Shown piece after piece: positions 58,435 through 64,000 of a stretch of DNA of 64,000 nt. Source of the stretch: Vombatus ursinus (Eukaryota > Chordata > Mammalia > Diprotodontia > Vombatidae); assembly GCF_900497805.2 (NCBI RefSeq), contig NW_020948774.1:1715741-1779740 (forward strand), given 5' to 3'. The position numbers and the translations under genes were made by a program. Numbering within the stretch: position 1 is the stretch's first letter; every line of letters starts with the position of its first letter. The notes under the pieces were generated by a model. That model ran no database searches. It was not told the DNA's origin and saw only the letters and a program-made list of their open reading frames with translations.

Positions 58435-59130
58435 GTGGAAGTAGGATTGACATGACATGGGAGCTGTGATGAGGGCAGTTAGGGAGAGTCAAAGACAACT
58501 CTAAATTTTCCAAAAATCTGTGTGACTGATACTGTGGCTGATACATCAGCAGAAACAGAGAAGAGACAGAGCAGGCAGGTTTTTTTTTTAATATAATTTA
58601 ATTTAATTAAATTTTGTGTGTGTGTGTGTGAGGCAATTGGGGTTCAGTGACTTGCCCAGGGTCACACAGCTAGTGAATGTTATGTGTCTGAGATCAGATT
58701 TGAACTCAGGTCCTCCTGACTTCAAGGCTAGAGCTCTATCCACCTAGCTGCCCCTAGAAGGCAGGTTTTGAAGGAAGCTATGTTGAGTTTGAGGTGCCTG
58801 TAGGACATCCAAGCTGTCCAGGAGCCAGTTGAAGATGTGGGACTGGAGTTCAGGGGAGAGATTAGGCTTGAATCAGTGTATTACATTTAGAGGTTATCTA
58901 CAGAAAGGTGATCATGGAAGCCATGGGAGCAGATGAGATCACCAAGAGGGAGAGCATAGAAGATCTAGAACAAAACCTGGAGGGAAAAGAGAATGAACCA
59001 GTGACGGAGACCAAAAAAGGGGGATCAGACTGGAGAGAGTAAAGGAAGAGAAATCGAGGGGGAAGGTATTTTGAGGAGGATAAGAACTGACAAAAGGCAG
59101 TCAAATTGAGAGTGAAGTTTTCAGTAGCGT
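58435..59130 (-). mobile_element. L2 RT-region fragment split by a SINE
   Basis: 58435-58578 and 58756-59130 are antisense L2: 'gagtttgaggtgcctgtagg', 'tggagttcaggggagagatt', 'gcagatgagatcaccaagag'. A SINE at 58579-58755 interrupts it. Confidence 0.75.
58579..58755 (-). mobile_element. tRNA-derived marsupial SINE nested in L2
   Basis: Full antisense copy with a T/GT-rich tail, 'gacttgcccagggtcacaca', B box and head 'cacctagctgcccc'. Flanked by aggcaggtttt on both sides, a target-site duplication inside the L2. Confidence 0.92.
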
Positions 59131-59137
59131 GTTGGAA

Positions 59138-59800
59138 TCAGTAGCCAGATTGCTGGGCGTTAAAGCATGAGCATCCCCTTGATTTCCAGTTCTTAATCAC
59201 CACAAAAAGAGCGCACATAAATATTTTTGCACAAATGGGTCCTTTTCCATTTTCTTTGATCTCTCTGGGATACAAACCTAGTGATGGTATTGCTGGGTCA
59301 AAAAGTATGCACAGTGTTATTATAGTCCTTTGTGCATGGTTCCATTTTGTTCTCCAAAACGATTGGACTAGTTCACAACCAGGAGACATTCTTTTGTATC
59401 GCTATCACGACCCCCTCTACACCTGAACCAATGATCCTTCCAGTATAACTAACTAAAAGACATTAAGCAAAACCAATTGACTCTTTGAATAGTCTGACAT
59501 TTTATGCAACATTCCACACCCGTGACCTCCCATCTTCTAAAAAGAGGAAGTGTATTTTCTCATTTTTCCCCTGGACCAAGATTATTCATTATAATTACAT
59601 AGCATCTAGCATTGTTGTTATTGTTTTTAATTTACATTTCCTGATTCTGTTTACTTAATTCTGCATCAATTCATACAAATCTTCCCATGTTTCTTTGAAT
59701 TGCTCATTTATCATTTCACACATAACAGTATGTTCAACCATTCCTCAGTTGATGGCCCTCTGTTTCCTGTTGCTGCCAATATATGTTACAAACTATCTTT
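59138..59800 (-). mobile_element. L1 ORF2 C-terminal fragments
   Basis: The - strand at 59380-59150 reads LGLYPREIKENGKGPICAKI and then ALFVVIKNWKSRG, the L1 ORF2 C-terminal domain. 59690-59800 continues with the 'caaccattcctcagttgatg' part, so the copy is rearranged or split. Confidence 0.75.
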
Positions 59801-61489
59801 AAATCATAAACAGTTACCTGAAAAAACTTGTGGTTACATAGGTAGTATGTGTCAGAGGTAGAAACTGAATCCAGGTTTTCCTGACTTTGTCCACATTTGT
59901 TCTAAATGATTCTATCATGCCACACCTACATAGGAGTGTCATCCATTGTTCTTTGGATAAAGCACATTTTTTAATAAGTTATTTAATTATGTGTATAAAC
60001 TGATAAAAATACCAAATGTGACTCTAAAATAACAAATTGACTTCGTGAGCTAGCAGGACTTCTAAATATCATCCTTTAGAGTGGTCACTTTATGAATGAA
60101 AGAACACTTAATTTCAGCAAGACCGCCATCATTCAGAATGTTTATTTTACAGAGAAGGGAGGAAACTGAGAGCCAAGGAGGGAAAGTGACTTGCCCTAGG
60201 TCATTTAGGTAGAGCCGAAATTTAAAGCCAGGTCCTTGCACTCTAAATCTAGGACTCTTCCCACTAGACGAAGTTGCTTCCTGGGACTTTTCCAGGAAAT
60301 GCCTTCAGAATTTAAGATCTTTGACTGCTTTATAACCATAGTTTGTTTTGGACCCAAAATGTCATTAAATCGGCTTGATCCACCTACCTTATTCATCAGA
60401 TTTCATTCTGAAAGACATTTGACTGTTTCTTTAAAAAAAAAATCTATCCCAATGGATGAAGATTTGCCACCACTAAGGATAATGAAAATAATATACTATA
60501 GATACTGAAAGCAATTCTCACAGAGGAGCCCCGGGGTGCTTTTAGCACTGCTGACCTCATCTATTCTCCATTACCAGAGTGTAATGCCCTTAAGGGTAGA
60601 AACTGTCTTACTTTTGCCAAGGTTTCAGACAAATAGTAGGTGTTTAATAAATGAGGATGGTGTGGGAAAGAAAAAAAGGAAAGAACTATGAAGCCTAAAT
60701 TCTGGCATTTTTATTTATTAGGAAAAAATGTTAGAAGATACCATCTTGACTTAGTCCTATTTTATATCCTAGTTTGCAGAAACTTGGAGTGTCTCCATAA
60801 TATGAATTAATTTTTTGAGTTTAGACCTGCGTTTCATCAGTGTGGAGAATTCCTCCTGTAGGAACTTTTGCCACAAAGCATTTCACAAACCATCTTTAAA
60901 TTATAGTAAGGGAGAGTCATCTGAAGCTCTGACTTGCCCTACCAAGTGTCAGACAAACACTAAATCCAAGTCTTCCTGACTTTATCCACTATACCATGCC
61001 ACCTCCTATGAAGTGAATATTACTTGCTTATTTTAGGGATTTTTGCACATTCAGCTTTAAATTCAGAGGGGATATATTTCCTAAAGGCAGGTACATTGTT
61101 CTCCCGAGGCCAGAGATAGGGTACAGCATTCTCAATGGCTAGCGTGGCTAGAAGTGTAGTGCATCTAGGATATTGTCATCATTCTGACCAGGCTTTTGGC
61201 TCCCTCCATGGGAGGGTGTATCCACACCAGTGAGATCCCTGATCTATTAAAGTGTAACCCAGGTGTGTGGAGCATCCTAGTCCCTTAACTCCACCAATGT
61301 GAGAATGGAGTCAAGTACGGTTTTAGAGGGCCTTTCACATAATCTCTGGTTCAAGCCCAAACTCAGTGAAGCTCTGGGGATGTCACTGTTTGGTTCATTT
61401 TGCTTTCCCAAAAGGGACTTTGGCTCCACTGCAAGAATTCAAATGAACAGGCATCAAGTATAGGATATTGACAGAAACAAAGAATGGGC
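59801..61489. other. Intergenic DNA with old SINE pieces
   Basis: MIR-type antisense remnants at 59830-59930, 60130-60290 and 60880-61010, and an L2/MIR 3' end at 60560-60652 ('gggtagaaactgtcttact', 'gtgtttaataaatga'). The rest is unique, with no gene seen. Confidence 0.6.
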
Positions 61490-61494
61490 TTAAC

Positions 61495-61740
61495 CTGGTG
61501 TAGTGGATGAAGTGCTGGACTTAAGAGTCAGGAAGACCTGAGTTCAGATCCCTCTATATGAGGTTGGCAGTTAACATTCTGAATCTCAATTTCTCCATTT
61601 ATAAAATAGAGATAGTAACACCTACCTCATCTGGTTGTTGTGAAGATCAAATAGAAATAATACATGTCAAGCTTTTTGTAAACCTTAAAGTACCATATAA
61701 AAGTACCATTATAAATAAAGTTATAATAAGCCCCAAACAC
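61495..61740 (+). mobile_element. CORE/MIR-type SINE
   Basis: 'ggtgtagtggatgaagtgct', 'agacctgagttcagatccct', 'catctggttgttgtgaagat', sense. Confidence 0.8.
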
Positions 61741-61944
61741 TGATTTGATAAAATAAGAGCTGAAATCAAGGAGTTAATGAAATCTAAAGAAGAAAAACTT
61801 GAGGAACCTGAGGTCATTGAATATATTCACTTAAGGCAAACACCAGAAAATCATTGAAACATAACAAAAATAATACCAGTCTCAAATGTCTTTGCAGAGG
61901 AGATAGGCATAGTTAGAGTAGCATTTTGAAATGCCCTTTTAAAA

Positions 61945-62205
61945 ATAATAATAGCTAACATTTATGTAGTGCTTATGTGCCAGGCACTGTACTAAATACT
62001 TTACAATTATTTTCTCATTTCATCCTCACAACAACCCTGCCATGTAGGTGCTGTTATCCCCATTTTACAGATGAGGAAATTGAAAGAGGTTCAGTTACGT
62101 TACTTGCTCAGGGTGTCATAGCTAGTAAGTGAGGTCACATGTGAACTTACTTAGGTCTTTCTGACTCCCAAGCCCAGCTCTCTACCCGTTGTACCACATC
62201 TGCGT
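61945..62205 (-). mobile_element. CORE/MIR-type SINE
   Basis: Antisense: 'agtgcttatgtgccaggcac', 'catcctcacaacaaccctgc', 'cagatgaggaaattgaaaga', 'agctctctacccgttgtacc'. Confidence 0.85.
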
Positions 62206-63249
62206 CAAACTTTTGAGTTGGATGGCATCGTTACATATATCATACCACTTATACCAAAACAGAGTAATTCAAAGAAGCTGTGAATTCCTAATGTCATCAT
62301 GAAAGAATGCATTCTCTCACGATGTTTGACAGAGTAGAAACGTATCAGGACACAACAGTACATACAACATCTATACCCACAGTCAAAGAAATACTCCTGA
62401 TAACAGGCACCAAATACCACCCTGGCAGGGGCAACTGAGGAAGCTATGGAAAACCTGCGAAAAGATTCTGTAAGATTGAATAAATGCCTAGCTGGTACCG
62501 TTTAAGTAGCAAACTAGATCCCTGTATCACCCAATACACACAACATTTAATTTGGGCAATGTAGTATATAATTTATAGTCTAGATTTCCTTAATCGGCAA
62601 TGGAAAGTAAAAGTCATAAGATTAAGCAACACAAAGAACAGCAACAAAAGAAAAATACCAACGAAAAATCTTACCACAAGCTCAAGAAGCAGAGAAATCA
62701 GAGATGAGAGGAGTGTCATATGCACGTTTCCCCCCAAACATTTACTAGCCTACCACTGTAAAATACCTACATTTCTTTTTTTGATTATCACAAATCCTTT
62801 CATAACAAATCACTGATGACACACATATATATATATACATATATATATATATAAAATAAGTAAAATAGACCAAGAATAATAAGAATACTAGAATAACTAG
62901 CATTTGATGACCACATGGAAAATGTTCCTTTTTTAAAACATGTTGCCGCTATACTGATATTAAGATATAAAGTATGGCATCTTTCTGGTGAAACAGTTTA
63001 AGCCAATTTTGGCTTAGACTGCTCTTATTAATTACTTGATGTTTCAAGTGTGATTTCAATGAATAATGTTAAATAGCTTCTATATCTTGTGGAATATTTT
63101 GCAAATTATATCAAATGTTTTACCAAATCTTGTCAAAATGCTATTTGAACTCAAGTGTAAAATTCTTAAATGTATTGTCAAGGAAAAATAGGGTTGGAAA
63201 CTTTTGACCTTGAATCAGGAGGTGATGCTCACAGATAACTTGTTTTTCT
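62206..63249. other. AT-rich intergenic DNA, partly LINE-like
   Basis: 62330-62480 (ITGTKYHPG in one frame) may belong to the same Dong/R4-like LINE as 63,253, but I cannot support it firmly. A (TA)n tract is at 62824-62852. Confidence 0.4.
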
Positions 63250-63252
63250 CCA

Positions 63253-63815
63253 GGCAAGACACACTGAGCATAAAGTTATTCAGGAGAAATTTGTGACTGT
63301 GTATGTCAAAAGACTTACCAATGTCCTGAAAACAAAATTGAATGGGATGAAAGTACTAAAAGCAGTTAACGTCTACACAATACCAGTTTTAATGTATATT
63401 TCAAAAACCGGTGCCATATTAATGAAACTCAGGCACCTAAGGCAATTACAACAAGATTAATTCTCTTGTCAAAAAGGAGGAAGGATTAACAGATATTCTC
63501 AATACACATGACAAAGTTAAAAATTTACAGAAATACCTTTGAAACAAAATAAATATCACTGATCCACAGTAAAGGCTAACAATGGGTGTACATCATTGGA
63601 TTTGTCAAATGTAATCAAAAGTCATTCACTTCCAGATGAAGCCAAGGAAATCACTAAGATCCAAAAGGGAATCAAAAGGCCTTACGTGGGCAACAGCTAC
63701 ATGAACTCAACTAACTGGACCGACAAAGAAGTGAGCAAACGCTGAATCATATAGCTTCTTTATAGAAAAGGAAGGATTTATGAAGGCAAGTCATTTCCAT
63801 GAGACATAGGAGGAT
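63253..63815 (+). mobile_element. Dong/R4-like LINE remnant (C-terminal region of the ORF)
   Basis: One + frame reads YVKRLTNVLKTKLNGMKVLK and then AVNVYTIPVLMYIS, resembling the 'RRVRKVLKSKLNG...KAINTYALPVIRY' block of R4/Dong retrotransposons. Shifted frames continue with EEGLTDILNTHDKVKNLQKY and EITKIQKGIKRPYVGNSYMN, in the order of that family's C terminus. It holds several stops and frame changes, so it is an old fossil. Family assignment is from memory. Confidence 0.5.
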
Positions 63816-63908
63816 TAGCTTTAAGGAGCCCAGACTTATTGATAAAGGCAAATAAAAGATATGGGTAGAAACCATTACTGCAGCCTGCAAAAATTTAGCT
63901 CCTACTGA

Positions 63909-63935
63909 ATAATAATAATAATGATAATAATAGTA
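63909..63935. repeat. (ATA/ATG)n simple repeat at a SINE end
   Basis: AATAATAATAATGATAATAATAG, followed by an antisense CORE-SINE tail ('atggtgctttaagatttaca') that runs off the window. Confidence 0.8.
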
Positions 63936-64000
63936 GCATTCATATGGTGCTTTAAGATTTACAAAACATTTTACATATATCTCATTTGATCCTGACAACA

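Noticed and set aside
1-64000. Endogenous retrovirus, Polinton or other capsid-bearing element
   Set aside because: No paired LTRs, primer-binding site or gag/pol/env-like reading was noticed. The retroelement sequence seen fits L1, L2, CR1/L3, possibly R4, and SINEs.

Overview
The window is vertebrate nuclear DNA, almost certainly from a marsupial. The strongest sign is a tRNA-derived SINE with the 'ggcagctaggtggc' head. It occurs as near-complete copies at about 360, 14,760, 35,871, 39,786 and 58,580, and one copy has a perfect 13-base target-site duplication. MIR/CORE-type SINEs, L2, CR1/L3 and a non-primate L1 lineage fill most introns. I cannot decide the species. Gene order matches human 17q25.3, where TEPSIN and CEP131 lie head to tail.

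Two protein-coding genes on the + strand are recognised with confidence. Positions 1-8,660 hold the last seven coding exons of TEPSIN (AP-4 accessory protein) and its 3' UTR; the N-terminal ENTH exons lie off the left edge. A CpG-rich promoter with GC and CCAAT boxes (about 10,220-10,860) begins CEP131 (AZI1), which runs to about 57,465. CEP131 has one non-coding exon and 25 coding exons. The coding segments add up to 3,282 bases in one open frame (1,093 residues), with every splice phase consistent, so the gene looks intact. It encodes a centriolar-satellite and ciliary protein with an IQ motif and a long C-terminal coiled coil.

Beyond CEP131, the - strand of 57,870-58,400 has the form of a terminal exon: a good acceptor, an 81-codon open frame, a UTR and an AATAAA signal. 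It would be tail to tail with CEP131, and I do not recognise the protein. The remainder to 64,000 is intergenic sequence made of L2, L1, SINEs and a probable Dong/R4-like LINE remnant.

The least explained structure is an imperfect inverted repeat of about 230 bases (40,119-40,347) in CEP131 intron 12, with a perfect AGGTCA DR1 motif in its left arm. Other items worth a look are a tRNA-Ile-like pseudogene, a family of short hAT-like elements (one with recognisable TIRs and TSD beside exon 6), L1 5' UTR blocks joined directly to L1 3' sequence, and splice sites of CEP131 abutted by repeats. I saw no endogenous retrovirus, CRISPR array or prokaryotic-type system.
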